Assembly: GCF_030846775.1 (NCBI RefSeq)
Contig: NZ_CP132910.1
Coordinates: forward strand, 4,963,001 to 5,027,000
Direction: 5' to 3'
From: Geothrix sp. 21YS21S-2
GTDB taxonomy: Bacteria > Acidobacteriota > Holophagae > Holophagales > Holophagaceae
DNA length: 64,000 nt
In this document: one piece after another, positions 26,472 through 35,321 of the stretch
How the letters are laid out: the number at the start of each line of letters is the position of its first letter
Numbering within the stretch: the first letter of the stretch is position 1
The notes under the pieces: generated by a model
Databases searched by the model: none
Told to the model about the DNA's origin: nothing
The model's input: only the letters and a program-made list of their open reading frames with translations
Position numbers and translations under genes: made by a program

Positions 26472-27559
26472 TGCCCACCGCCCGTGGGGCAGCACTTGGC
26501 TTCCACGACGGTCTCCGCGCTGCCGGGGTACCACCTGGCCTTCAGCCAGAACGCCACCCCCACGAGACTGATGAGCACCGGCACCTCCACGAGCGGGCCG
26601 ATGACGGCGGCGAAGGCCGCCCCGTGGGCGATGCCGAAGGTGGCCACGGCCACGGCGATGGCCAGTTCGAAGTTGTTGGATGCCGCGGTGAAGCTCAGGG
26701 TGGCGCTCTGGGGATAGGAGGCCCCGGCCTTCTTCGACAGCCAGAAGCTCACCATGAACATCACGACGAAGTAGATCAGCAGGGGCAGCGCGATGCGGAG
26801 GACGTCGAAGGGCAGCTTCACGATGGTGTCGCCCTTGAGGCTGAACATGACGACGATCGTGAAGAGCAGCGCGATGAGGGTGAGGGGGCTGATCCGGGGC
26901 ACGAACACCCGGTGGTACCAGTCCAGCCCCTTGATCCTGCCCAGCACGAAGCGGGTCAGGAACCCGGCCAGGAAGGGGATGCCCAGGTAGATGAAGACGC
27001 TCTGGGCGATCTGCCCGATGGTGATGTTCACCACCGCCCCCTGGAGGCCCAGCCAGCCCGGCAGGACCGTGGCGAAGAACCACGCGTACACGCTGAAGAA
27101 AAGCACCTGGAAGATCGAGTTGAAGGCCACCAGCCCCGCGCAGTACTCCGTGTCCCCCTTGGCGAGGTCGTTCCACACGATGACCATGGCGATGCAGCGG
27201 GCCAGCCCGATGAGGATCAGCCCCAGCATGTATTCCGGCCGGTCCCGCAGGAAGAGCACCGCCAGCCCGAACATGAGCAGCGGCCCGATGACCCAGTTCT
27301 GGAGCAGCGACAGCCCCAGCACGCGCCTGTTCCGGAAGACCAGGTGCAGCTCCTCGTACTTCACCTTGGCCAGCGGCGGATACATCATCACGATGAGGCC
27401 GGCCGCCAGGGGCACGCTGGTGGTGCCTGCGTTCCAGGCGTTGATGGCCCGGTTGAAGCCGGGCGCCGCAAAGCCGAGCAGCACGCCCAGCCCCATGGCC
27501 AGGAAGATCCAGAGGGTGAGGTAGCGGTCCAGGAAGGACAGGCGCTTGGGGGTGTCCAT
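26468..27559 (-). CDS. acr3: Arsenite efflux permease, ACR3 family
   Basis: 363 residues with about ten membrane segments. The opening [20 protein letters not shown] and the sequence [19 protein letters not shown], with its conserved Cys, define the Acr3 (BART) arsenite exporters rather than ArsB. It exports As(III) using the proton gradient, after ArsC reduction. It is the third cistron of the arsR-arsM-acr3-arsC-esterase operon, 11 nt after arsM. Confidence 0.95.
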   Translation of the reverse strand: MDTPKRLSFLDRYLTLWIFLAMGLGVLLGFAAPGFNRAINAWNAGTTSVPLAAGLIVMMYPPLAKVKYEELHLVFRNRRVLGLSLLQNWVIGPLLMFGLAVLFLRDRPEYMLGLILIGLARCIAMVIVWNDLAKGDTEYCAGLVAFNSIFQVLFFSVYAWFFATVLPGWLGLQGAVVNITIGQIAQSVFIYLGIPFLAGFLTRFVLGRIKGLDWYHRVFVPRISPLTLIALLFTIVVMFSLKGDTIVKLPFDVLRIALPLLIYFVVMFMVSFWLSKKAGASYPQSATLSFTAASNNFELAIAVAVATFGIAHGAAFAAVIGPLVEVPVLISLVGVAFWLKARWYPGSAETVVEAKCCPTGGGQ

Positions 27560-27570
27560 GGCGTCTCCGT

Positions 27571-28407
27571 TCAGAAGGGTTTGCGGGCGGCGATGATCAG
27601 GCTGGTGACGTAGTCGGAGGGCCGGGTCCCCGCGGGCAGCTGGCTCAGCAGGTGATCCGCCAGCGGATCCCCCTCGGGGAGCATGGCGTCGATGGAGCCT
27701 TCCTTTTCCGTGAGGGTCAGGTCCACGAGCCCCGAGGCCCGGACCATGCGCCGCAGGTCGTCGATCAGGGCCGCCCCGGCGATGCAGCCCACCAGGGCGC
27801 GCACGTCCTCCGCGATGGCTTCGGGCAGGGGCCGGAGCAGGACGATATCGGAAATGGAGACCCGCCCCCCCGGCTTGAGCACCCGGGCGATCTCCTTCCA
27901 GACCTGCGCCTGGTCCGGGCTCAGGTTCAGCACGCAGTTGGAGAGCACGACGTCCACCGTGGCGTCCGGAAGGGGGATCGCCTCGATCTGCCCTTCGTGG
28001 AAGGTCACGTTGTCCAGCCCCGTCCGGCGCCGGAACTCGGCGGCGTTCCCGCGGGCCTTGGCGAGCATGTCGCGGGTCATGTCCACCCCGATGGCCCGCC
28101 CTCCGGGACCCACGCGCTGCGCCGCCAGGAACACGTCCAGCCCCGCGCCGCTGCCCAGGTCCAGCACCACTTCGCCGGGCTTCAGGTCCGCCAGGGCCGT
28201 GGGGTTGCCGCAGGAGAGCCCGAGGTTGGCCCCCTCGGGGAGCGTCGCCAGTTCCGCGTCCGAATAGCCGACGCCCTGGGCGACCGACTCGGCCCGGCCG
28301 CCGCCGCAGCAGGAGGACGCGGGGCCGCAGCAGCCGCCGCCGATGCGGGCGATCTTGCCATAGGCGTCCTGGACTTTGAGGTGGGTGGGGTGCGTCGTGG
28401 GTTCCAT
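27571..28407 (-). CDS. arsM: Arsenite S-adenosylmethionine methyltransferase
   Basis: 278 residues from ATG 28407, with AGGAG upstream. A Cys-rich N-terminus ([15 protein letters not shown]) precedes a class I methyltransferase core with SAM site [17 protein letters not shown]. The arsenic-binding Cys residues are in [13 protein letters not shown] and [13 protein letters not shown], and a further Cys lies in the N-terminal cluster, matching ArsM/AS3MT chemistry. It methylates As(III) to mono-, di- and trimethylarsenicals. It sits directly behind arsR (13-nt gap). Confidence 0.93.
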   Translation of the reverse strand: MEPTTHPTHLKVQDAYGKIARIGGGCCGPASSCCGGGRAESVAQGVGYSDAELATLPEGANLGLSCGNPTALADLKPGEVVLDLGSGAGLDVFLAAQRVGPGGRAIGVDMTRDMLAKARGNAAEFRRRTGLDNVTFHEGQIEAIPLPDATVDVVLSNCVLNLSPDQAQVWKEIARVLKPGGRVSISDIVLLRPLPEAIAEDVRALVGCIAGAALIDDLRRMVRASGLVDLTLTEKEGSIDAMLPEGDPLADHLLSQLPAGTRPSDYVTSLIIAARKPF

Positions 28408-28420
28408 GGCCGCTCCTGAT

Positions 28421-28750
28421 CTACAGGCAGTTGGCATCCCGGCAGCCGCCGCCGCAGCAGTCCTGCCAGAGATACTCGGTGAGGGCCCGGAGCTGGTCGA
28501 ACCGGGCGGCATAGCGGATGGTCGTGCCCTGGCGGCTGGCGGCCAGCAGCCCCGCCTCCGTGAGATCGGCGAGGTGATGGCTCAGGGTCGAAGCGGGCAT
28601 GCCCAGGCGGGACTGGATCTCGCCGGCGGGTGTGCCCTCGACGGGACCCTGCACGACGGCGCGGACCACCGAAAGCCGGCCCGGGTGGGCCATGGCCTTC
28701 AGCTGGCGGGTGACGAGGTGGAGGGTGGGGTCGGGGGCGGGCATGGGCAT
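28421..28750 (-). CDS. arsR: ArsR-family metalloregulator
   Basis: 109 residues, a winged-helix repressor: recognition helix in PASTLSHHLADLTEAGLL, wing around RQGTTIRYA. The C-terminus CCGGGCRDANC groups four Cys, as in regulators that sense As(III) through C-terminal vicinal Cys. It is first in the ars operon and should derepress it on arsenite binding. The start is either ATG 28750 or the second ATG at 28744; SD is weak. An inverted repeat lies immediately upstream. Confidence 0.9.
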   Translation of the reverse strand: MPMPAPDPTLHLVTRQLKAMAHPGRLSVVRAVVQGPVEGTPAGEIQSRLGMPASTLSHHLADLTEAGLLAASRQGTTIRYAARFDQLRALTEYLWQDCCGGGCRDANCL

Positions 28751-28754
28751 ATGA

Positions 28755-28778
28755 TTCCATACTTTGCAAAATATGGAA
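28755..28778. promoter_or_regulatory. Candidate ArsR operator upstream of the ars operon
   Basis: Exact 7-bp inverted repeats TTCCATA (28755-28761) and TATGGAA (28772-28778) flank 10 nt in an AT-rich patch a few bases from the arsR start. Position and size fit an autoregulatory ArsR site over the promoter. Inference from position and symmetry only. Confidence 0.5.
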
Positions 28779-28877
28779 ATATTAATCCCACGGATAAGCG
28801 CACCGCGGCAGGTTGCGTAGTACCTGGACGAATCCGTTCCATTTGCGGCCCCCCTTCCTCTCGCCTCCGGAGGTGCC

Positions 28878-30722
28878 ATGCTGCGCCCGATCCTGATGAG
28901 CGCCTTCCTCGCCGCCCTGGCCTGGGGGCAGCAGCCGCTGGTGATTCCCTGGCTGGCCTCGGCGCCGGCCGCAGAAGGCCGGCCGGACCCGGCCCTGGAA
29001 CACCATCCCGCCCTGCGCCTCCAGGGTGACGACCCCGCGGCGCCCCCGGTGCTCCTCCGCTGCGCGGCCGACGGGGAAGCCCTCCATGTCCTCGTGCAGA
29101 GCCGCCAGTCCACCCTGGTCTGCCGGGACCGGGCGTACCAGAACGGGGACGGCCTCCTCCTCGTGCTGGCCACGCCGGCCCCGGACGGGGGCCCCACCCG
29201 GCGCTTCCGGGTGATGGGGTTCTCCCCGCAGCCCGCCGACCGGCGCACCTGGCAATTCGCCTTCACCTGGTACCGGGATGTGGACCTTGAGATGATCCCC
29301 CTTCCGGGTGCCCAGGCCGCCTGGCGCCAGACCGGGGATACCCTCTCCGTCGAGATCCGCATCCCCTGGGCCGCCCTGGCTCCCTACCACCCCCTCCTCA
29401 CCCCGGACCTCGGATTGAACGCCTGCTTCGTCCGCGCCCAGGGCGAGCGTAGGCAGTTCCACTTCCTGACGAAGGACCCGCACCTGCAGTCCGAGCAGCG
29501 GCCCAGAAGCTATGTCCCGGTGCATTTCGAAGCGCCTCCCGCCGGCGCCGCCGCCTGGGCCGCGAGGCCGTCCCAGGGGTGCCTCGGGGCCGGCCAGCCC
29601 CTTCTGCTGGACACTGCGGCCGCAGCGCCGGCCGATCTGCGGATCCGGATCCTGGACGGCGAAGGCACGGGGGTGCCCGGCTGGAACCGGATGATCCATC
29701 TGCCCGAAGGTCCGGCCCCTCGGACCCAGCGGCTGGAAGGCCACCTGCCCCCGGGCGGATACCAGGTCCAGGTGCAGGGCCCGGGGCGCACCCTCACCCT
29801 GGGCCTCACGGTCCTGCCGGACGGAGGCATCCCCTCCCTCCGGCAACGGCTGGAGCGCCTGGGATCCATCAGCCCCGGCACCCGTTCCACCCTGGCCTAC
29901 CGCCTCCAGGATGCGGAGGCCGCCCTGGCGAAGCGGGCTCCCACGGACCCGGCGCCGGAGGTCCGGCGCCTCCTCGAGCAGACCGGCCGGGACCTCCAGG
30001 CGCTCGAGACCGGGCGGGATCCCATCGCGGAATTCCGGGGCCTCCAGCGGCGCGCCTACCTGAGCGCCCTGGACGGGACCTTGCAGCCGTATTCCCTGAG
30101 AACGCCGGCCCTGCTGGATGGGGGGAAACGGTATCCCCTGCTGGTCTTCCTGCATGGCAGCGGGCAGGACGACCGGGGGATCCTGGACCTCCGCCGGGCG
30201 CCCGAGGGCTGGTTCGAACTGGCCCCCTTCGGGCGGGGCACCTCCAACTGCTACAGCGCCGACCATGCCCAGGAGGACCTGCGGGAGGCCATCGCGGGCG
30301 TGATGGCGAGGTATCCGGTGGACCCTTCCCGCGTCGTGCTCGCGGGCTTCAGCATGGGGGGCTATGGGGTGTACCGCACCGCGCTGGAGCGTCCCGGCGC
30401 CTTCCAGGGCCTGGCGGTCTTCAGCGGGGCGCCGGACCTGGCCAGCCGCTGGCTGGGGCCGGGCCATCCGGATTTCCTCGAGCCGGCCAACCTCGCGGCC
30501 TTCCGGGGGATGCCCATCTTCATCTTCCACGGCACGGCCGACCGGAACTGCCCCTTCGAGCGCACCCGGACCCTGGTGGGCCTCCTCCAGGCGGCCGGTG
30601 CCGACGTCACCTGGGTGACGGAGGAGGGCAAGGGCCATGAGCTTCCCTCTGCCGCCAGCCTGGACCGCTACTTCGCCTGGATGGGGCGTCTGTCGAATGG
30701 GAACCGGGTCCCCCCGAAGTGA
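28878..30722 (+). CDS. Secreted esterase with N-terminal CBM9/DOMON-like domain
   Basis: 614 residues. A signal peptide (MLRPILMSAFLAALAWG) is followed by a CBM9/DOMON-like beta-sandwich (ALEHHPALRLQ, YQNGDGLLLVL, TGDTLSVEIRIPWAALAPY), a linker with a helical part, and a C-terminal alpha/beta-hydrolase: LLVFLHGSGQDDRG, nucleophile AGFSMGGYGVY, acid FIFHGTADRNCPF, His in EGKGHELPSA. This resembles polyester- or feruloyl-type esterases (PHB depolymerase-like/prolyl oligopeptidase-like). It probably cleaves an ester on a polysaccharide or polyester outside the inner membrane. It is divergent from the ars operon. Confidence 0.8.
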   Translation: MLRPILMSAFLAALAWGQQPLVIPWLASAPAAEGRPDPALEHHPALRLQGDDPAAPPVLLRCAADGEALHVLVQSRQSTLVCRDRAYQNGDGLLLVLATPAPDGGPTRRFRVMGFSPQPADRRTWQFAFTWYRDVDLEMIPLPGAQAAWRQTGDTLSVEIRIPWAALAPYHPLLTPDLGLNACFVRAQGERRQFHFLTKDPHLQSEQRPRSYVPVHFEAPPAGAAAWAARPSQGCLGAGQPLLLDTAAAAPADLRIRILDGEGTGVPGWNRMIHLPEGPAPRTQRLEGHLPPGGYQVQVQGPGRTLTLGLTVLPDGGIPSLRQRLERLGSISPGTRSTLAYRLQDAEAALAKRAPTDPAPEVRRLLEQTGRDLQALETGRDPIAEFRGLQRRAYLSALDGTLQPYSLRTPALLDGGKRYPLLVFLHGSGQDDRGILDLRRAPEGWFELAPFGRGTSNCYSADHAQEDLREAIAGVMARYPVDPSRVVLAGFSMGGYGVYRTALERPGAFQGLAVFSGAPDLASRWLGPGHPDFLEPANLAAFRGMPIFIFHGTADRNCPFERTRTLVGLLQAAGADVTWVTEEGKGHELPSAASLDRYFAWMGRLSNGNRVPPK

Positions 30723-30776
30723 AGATTCCTTCAAGATAGGTATCCAGTCCCCACGGTGGGTGAAGCGGGTTTCAAA

Positions 30777-31724
30777 ATGGAAATGATCGGAATCGGACCG
30801 GCGGGGATCCAGGGCTCGCGCCTGGCCTTGGGTTGCATGGGCCTGGGGGGAGGCTGGAACGCCACCCCGGTGGGCGAAGCCGACGTCGTCCAGGCCCGGC
30901 AGCTGGTGGAGGCCGCCCTGGACCTGGGCATCGATTTCTTCGACCACGCGGACTTCTACAGCCAGTTCAAGGCCGAGGAGGTCTTCGGGAAGGTGCTGCG
31001 CGAGACCCCCTCGCTGCGCGACCGCATCGTCCTGCAGAGCAAGTGCGGCATCCGCATCGGCGGCCTCGACGGCGTCGCCACGGGCCACTACGACCTGAGC
31101 GCCGCCCACATCCTCCGCTCCGTCGACGGGAGCCTCGCCCGCCTGGCGACCGACCACCTGGACATCCTCCTCCTGCACCGCCCGGACCCCCTGATGGAGC
31201 CCGACGAGATCGCCGGCGCCTTCCGGCGCCTGAAGGAGGCCGGCAAGGTCCGCGCCTTCGGCGTCTCCAACATGAACGCCGCCCAGATCCGCCTCCTCCA
31301 GGCCAGCCTGGACGAGCCCCTGGTGGCGAACCAGCTGCAGCTGAGCCTGGCCCACGACGCGTTCGTGGACAGCGCCGTCACCTTCAACCACGACAGCCGC
31401 GAACGGGCCGTGTGGTTCACCGACGGCACGCTGGAGGAATGCCGCAGCCGCCGGATCCGCATCCAGAGCTGGGCTCCCCTGGCCGGCGGGAACTGGAGCG
31501 CCGGGACCCGTGCGGCCCTCGAGGCCTCCGCCCGCCGCCACGGCGTTCCCCCGGAGGCCATCGCTGTGGCCTGGCTCCTGCGGCACCCCGCCGGTATCCA
31601 GCCCGTCCTGGGAACCACCCGGCCCGACCGGCTCCAGGCGTGCGTCAAGGGGCTGGAGGTCACCCTGGGACGCGAGGAATGGACGAGCCTCTGGGTCGCG
31701 GCCCGGGGCGGGCCGCTGCCCTGA
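30777..31724 (+). CDS. Aldo/keto reductase
   Basis: About 315 residues from ATG 30777; an in-frame GTG at 30756 would add 7. Markers: LALGCMGLGGGW, GIDFFDHADFYSQ (catalytic Asp and Tyr), LQSKCGIRIG with catalytic Lys, DILLLHRPDP with His, GVSNMNAAQ, and a C-terminal NADPH-binding GTTRPDRL. Closest to the YdhF-type oxidoreductase branch. Starts 54 nt after the esterase gene. The IS110 element begins 37 nt after its stop. Confidence 0.88.
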   Translation: MEMIGIGPAGIQGSRLALGCMGLGGGWNATPVGEADVVQARQLVEAALDLGIDFFDHADFYSQFKAEEVFGKVLRETPSLRDRIVLQSKCGIRIGGLDGVATGHYDLSAAHILRSVDGSLARLATDHLDILLLHRPDPLMEPDEIAGAFRRLKEAGKVRAFGVSNMNAAQIRLLQASLDEPLVANQLQLSLAHDAFVDSAVTFNHDSRERAVWFTDGTLEECRSRRIRIQSWAPLAGGNWSAGTRAALEASARRHGVPPEAIAVAWLLRHPAGIQPVLGTTRPDRLQACVKGLEVTLGREEWTSLWVAARGGPLP

Positions 31725-31797
31725 ATCAACGCATGGGCAGGGTGCCTTACAACTAGACATCATGTATTGGCCTGACACGAATCAGGCGGGCCGTTAG

Positions 31798-32060
31798 AAC
31801 GAGATCCCCGGGGGCTCTGCCCCCAGACCCCCGGGATTTATCGCCTGAAGCCCAGAAACTGGGCCGGTTGGAAAGGCGGTTGCCAAGGACGGGGCCGGAT
31901 GACTCCGGCCCACCCTGTTTCCGGGCCCGGGTCGGCGCTCGGGTCGCATCCCTGCGGTAGCCCTAACCTCCGCCCGGCTGTCTAAAGGGTGGTGCGCAAG
32001 GCCCACCGAGGCAAGGCCCCAGGCTCCTCAAAGGGGCCTGTCCGTCCTTAAATGACGCGG
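31798..32060 (+). ncRNA. Candidate bridge RNA of the IS110 element
   Basis: The 5' non-coding end folds readily: a GC-rich hairpin GGGGGC-TCT-GCCCCC inside an outer imperfect stem (31804-31837), GCCCAG-AAA-CTGGGC (31850-31864), and an 8-bp stem with TGAC loop (31892-31911). IS110 recombinases are guided by a non-coding RNA from an end of the element, with loops pairing to target and donor. Which end encodes it here (left in IS110, right in IS1111) is undecided; the loops were not matched to target. Boundaries are rough. Confidence 0.4.
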
Positions 32061-32118
32061 GTTAAGCTCAGTGCGCATTACACAACCGGCTCAGAGCCGT
32101 AATTGAGGAGGACAGGCC
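32035..32118 (+). promoter_or_regulatory. Inverted repeat that can mask the transposase SD
   Basis: GGCCTGTCC (32035-32043) and GGACAGGCC (32110-32118) are exact inverted repeats. The second arm abuts the GTG start and follows AGGAGG (32106-32111), so pairing in a long transcript would occlude ribosome entry. This could keep transposase translation low in read-through transcripts. Confidence 0.45.
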
Positions 32119-33243
32119 GTGAACGATTCTAGCAAGGTGAGCAAGTACGTCGGGCTGGATGTCCACAAGGAGACGATTGCGGTCTCGGTGGCTGAAGCCC
32201 ACGAAGGGGAAGTTCGGTACGTGGGTGAGATCGCCAATACACCGGAGGCCGTGGTGAAACTTGTGAGGCAACTCCGGAAGGATGGCGCGACGCTTTCGTT
32301 CTGCTACGAAGCGGGCCCCTGCGGTTACATCCTTTATCGGCAACTACTCGCTTTACGGCTGGAGTGCCAGGTTGTGGCGCCGTCCCTCATTCCCAGGAAA
32401 CCTGGGGACCGGGTCAAAACCGACCGCCGCGATAGTCTGACCTTGGCCAGGCTCCACCGGGCCGGGGAACTAACGGCAATATGGGTGCCCGACGAAGCCC
32501 AGGAGGCCCTGCGGGATCTGACCCGGGCTCGGGAGGACCTGAAGCATTTGCAGCACGTCGCCAAGCAGCGACTGTTGGCCTTCCTGCTGCGGCACGGGCG
32601 GACCTATTCCGGAAAAACCCGGTGGACCCAGGCCCATCTCCGCTGGCTGGAAACCATGAAGTTCGACCAGCCGGTCCAACAAATCGTCTTTCAGGAATAT
32701 GTCGATACGGTCCAGGCCATGACCAGACGGGTTGCGGCCTTCGACGAGCAGATCGAAACCGCCGGATCGAGTTCGGCCTTCTCCAGGCTGATCGAAGGCT
32801 ACATGGCCCTGCGCGGGATCAACCGCCTCACTGCGACCACGATCGTGGCTGAGATCGGCGATTTGAGGCGATTCGCCAATGCACCCCAGTTGATGAAGTA
32901 TCTGGGGGTGGTTCCCAGCGAGCATTCCAGTGGCGAGACCCGGTCCCGCGGGGGGATCACCAAGACCGGCAATGGCCATGTGCGCAGGGTCCTGGTGGAG
33001 GCAGCATGGACCTACCGGCATCCCGCGAGGAAAACCCCGAGCCTGCAAAGACGGGCCGAACGTGCTCCAGAAGCAGTGCAGACCATCGCCTGGGCTGCAC
33101 AGAAGCGCCTTTGCGCACGCTACCGGCAGTTCGAGGCCAGGGGCAAGAAGAAGGTCCAGACCTGCACGGCCATCGCCCGCGAGCTGACCGGCTTCCTCTG
33201 GGCCATTGGCCAGGCCCTGCCACCGCCTACCCCCAAGCCTTAG
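32119..33243 (+). CDS. IS110-family transposase (DEDD + serine recombinase-like)
   Basis: 374 residues from GTG 32119. The RuvC-like DEDD set is visible: Asp14 in GLDVHKE, Glu64 in CYEAGPCGY, Asp102 and Asp105 in RVKTDRRDS. The C-terminal Tnp_IS116/IS110/IS902 domain has GYMALRGINRLTATTIVAEI and VPSEHSSGETRSRGGI with the candidate nucleophile Ser. All key motifs are present and the frame is open, so the enzyme could be active. It performs RNA-guided recombination of a circular intermediate in characterised relatives. Confidence 0.92.
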   Translation: MNDSSKVSKYVGLDVHKETIAVSVAEAHEGEVRYVGEIANTPEAVVKLVRQLRKDGATLSFCYEAGPCGYILYRQLLALRLECQVVAPSLIPRKPGDRVKTDRRDSLTLARLHRAGELTAIWVPDEAQEALRDLTRAREDLKHLQHVAKQRLLAFLLRHGRTYSGKTRWTQAHLRWLETMKFDQPVQQIVFQEYVDTVQAMTRRVAAFDEQIETAGSSSAFSRLIEGYMALRGINRLTATTIVAEIGDLRRFANAPQLMKYLGVVPSEHSSGETRSRGGITKTGNGHVRRVLVEAAWTYRHPARKTPSLQRRAERAPEAVQTIAWAAQKRLCARYRQFEARGKKKVQTCTAIARELTGFLWAIGQALPPPTPKP

Positions 33244-33501
33244 CTGGCTGAAGTGCAGCCGCAGTGTGTCGGCAGCAGAACGGACAACGGTGGGAGAATC
33301 CTCGAACCCTCTAAGAGGCATTCGCTTCTGGAATGACCCTCGCCACTAGATCGAGGCAGCTCCTCGACGAACCCGTTGTCATGCGGTACCCAACCCGCGC
33401 ATATCAGACTGATCAACCGTCGGCATGCCGTCCGTTCTGCTCCCTACACACTGCCGGAAAAGAGAAATAGTTGGCTGCCAGCCTTGACAGGCCAATACAT
33501 A

Positions 33502-34260
33502 TCAGAGGAACATCCCGCCCGACGCCTCGATCCGCTGCGCATTGATCCAGCCCGTTCCCGGACCGAGCAGGGCCGCGACCACGGCGCCGATGTCGTCCGG
33601 CAGGCCCACCCGCCCCAGGGCGGTCTGGGCGGCGATGGCCTGGTTCAGGGCCGGGTTGTCCCGGACGGCGCCACCGTTGAAGTCCGTCTCGATGGCCCCG
33701 GGCGCCAGCACGTTCACCGAGATCCGGCGGGATCCCAGCTCCTTGGCCAGGTAGCGGGTCAGCACCTCCACGGCGCCCTTCATGGCGGCGTAGGCGGAGG
33801 AACCCGGCAGGGCGAAGCGGGCCAGGCCGCTGGAAAGGTTGAGGATCCGGCCTCCGTCCGCCAGGAGGGGCAGGAGGCGCTGGGTGAGGAAGAAGACGCC
33901 CTTGAAGTGGACGTTCATCAACTGGTCGAACTGGGCCTCCGTGGTCTCCTGGAACGGGGCGTGCAGGCCGGTCCCGGCGTTGTTGACCAGGGCCTGGAAC
34001 CGCCCGGTCCCCCAGTGCTCCTGGAGGGTCCGCTCCAGGGTCTGCGCGAAGGCCGCGAAGGAGGCCACGTCTCCCGCGTCCAGGCGCAGGGCCTGGGCCT
34101 TGGCGCCCGCGGCCCGAACCTCGGCCAGCGCCCGTTCGGCTTCGTCCTGGCGGCTGTGGTAGGTGAGGATGAGGTCGTGGCCCGCCTTGGCGAGATGGAG
34201 GGCCCCGTTGCGTCCCAGGCCGCGGCTGCCGCCGGTGATGAGGGTGATGGGTCGGGTCAT
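33502..34260 (-). CDS. SDR-family oxidoreductase
   Basis: 252 residues of classical SDR type: ITGGSRGLGRNGALHLA (cofactor), VNNAGTG, NLSSGLARF (catalytic Ser), and SAYAAMKGAVE with YxxxK intact; C-terminus INAQRIEASGGMFL. NADPH-linked reduction of a carbonyl is likely; substrate unknown. It is transcribed away from the AraC-type gene at 34418, a usual regulator-target pair. The IS110 element ends next to its stop codon without truncating it. Confidence 0.9.
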   Translation of the reverse strand: MTRPITLITGGSRGLGRNGALHLAKAGHDLILTYHSRQDEAERALAEVRAAGAKAQALRLDAGDVASFAAFAQTLERTLQEHWGTGRFQALVNNAGTGLHAPFQETTEAQFDQLMNVHFKGVFFLTQRLLPLLADGGRILNLSSGLARFALPGSSAYAAMKGAVEVLTRYLAKELGSRRISVNVLAPGAIETDFNGGAVRDNPALNQAIAAQTALGRVGLPDDIGAVVAALLGPGTGWINAQRIEASGGMFL

Positions 34261-34417
34261 GGAAGTCTCCTCGAGGGTGTCCTGCCCTCCCAGGCTAGAT
34301 CCGGCCGGGTGGCGGCCGGTAGCGGGATCCTGTCAAAGGATTGCCGGATCCTCCAGATTCGCGAAGTTTCGGATGCGCGGGGTCCGGCGGCGGGGTAGGG
34401 TGGACCGGAGGACACCC

Positions 34418-35305
34418 ATGCGGCAAGGCAAACCAACCGGAACCCTGACCGAACTGGCGCGGTCCGCCCTGGAATGGGCCCCGGACGAGGGTGTGCACCC
34501 CACCCCCCTGCCCGGACTCCTGGTGATCCGCAGCGACGGCCGCACCCTGCCCACCCATGCCGTTTATCGTCCTTCCCTTTGCCTGGTCCTCCAGGGGGCG
34601 AAGGAGGTGGTCATGAACGGGCATGTCTTCCGGTTCCAGCGGGGACGCTTCCTGATCGTGTCCATCGACCTGCCCATCACCAGCCACGTGGTGGAGGCCT
34701 CCCCCGGGAAGCCCTTCCTCTGCCTGGCCCTGGACCTGGACCCGGACCTGGTCTTCGGGCTGCTCCAGGGCATGGGGCAGGCCCCCGAGCCGGTCCCTTC
34801 CGGGCCCGGCATCCACCTGAGCGAGGGGACCCCGGAACTCCTGGACGCTTTCCTCCGCCTGCTGCGCTGCCTGGGCGAGCCCGCGGACGCGGAGGTGCTG
34901 GGCCCCATGCTCAGGCGGGAGATCACCTACCGCCTGCTGAGGACGGCGTACGGGCCGGTGGTTCGGCAGCTGGGCGTGGCCGGAAGCCGGGTCCAGCGCA
35001 TCGCCAAGGCCGTCACGCGGCTCCGGGAGCGGTTCGACGAACCCTTGCGGATCGAGGACCTGGCCCAGTTGGTGAACATGAGTCCCTCCTCGTTTCACAA
35101 GCATTTCAAGGAGATCACGACCCTCAGCCCGCTGCAGTTCCAGAAGGAACTGCGCCTGCAGGAGGCCCGCCGCCTGCTGCGCGTGGAAGGCCTGGACGCG
35201 GCGACCGCCGCGTTCCGGGTGGGCTACGAAAGTCCCTCCCATTTCAGCCGCGAGTATGCCCGCCATTTCGGCCAGCCGCCGATCCGCGACGTTCGCGCCA
35301 CGTGA
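34418..35305 (+). CDS. AraC-family transcriptional regulator
   Basis: 295 residues from ATG 34418, with GGAGGAC just upstream. The N-terminal AraC-type cupin (PLPGLLVIRSDG, YRPSLCLVLQGAKEV, FLIVSIDLPITSHV) is joined to a C-terminal HTH pair: IEDLAQLVNMSPSSFHKHFK and AFRVGYESPSHFSREYARHF. This belongs to the YqhC-like group (AraC_N) that often controls adjacent aldehyde/ketone reductases. Divergent from the SDR gene with 157 bp between starts. Confidence 0.9.
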   Translation: MRQGKPTGTLTELARSALEWAPDEGVHPTPLPGLLVIRSDGRTLPTHAVYRPSLCLVLQGAKEVVMNGHVFRFQRGRFLIVSIDLPITSHVVEASPGKPFLCLALDLDPDLVFGLLQGMGQAPEPVPSGPGIHLSEGTPELLDAFLRLLRCLGEPADAEVLGPMLRREITYRLLRTAYGPVVRQLGVAGSRVQRIAKAVTRLRERFDEPLRIEDLAQLVNMSPSSFHKHFKEITTLSPLQFQKELRLQEARRLLRVEGLDAATAAFRVGYESPSHFSREYARHFGQPPIRDVRAT

Positions 35306-35321
35306 AGGCCGAAACGGGGAT

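Larger units (their letters stand above)
31762..33500 (+). mobile_element. IS110-family insertion sequence with inverted ends (IS1111-like features)
   Basis: The transposase (32119-33243) lies between near-perfect inverted repeats: 31762-31776 and 33486-33500 match 14 of 15 bases. The IS110 branch usually lacks terminal repeats; subterminal ones are typical of the IS1111 branch. Both flanks of the gene are long and non-coding (357 bp left, 257 bp right) and the left one is highly structured. The right end stops at the stop codon of the SDR gene on the minus strand. The repeats may be subterminal, so the true ends could be a few bases outside; no clear target duplication is seen, as expected for this family. 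Confidence 0.8.

Noticed and set aside
31762-33500. Classical target-site duplication for the IS110 element
   Set aside because: Only an ATC trinucleotide could match at both borders; not enough, and the family does not need one.
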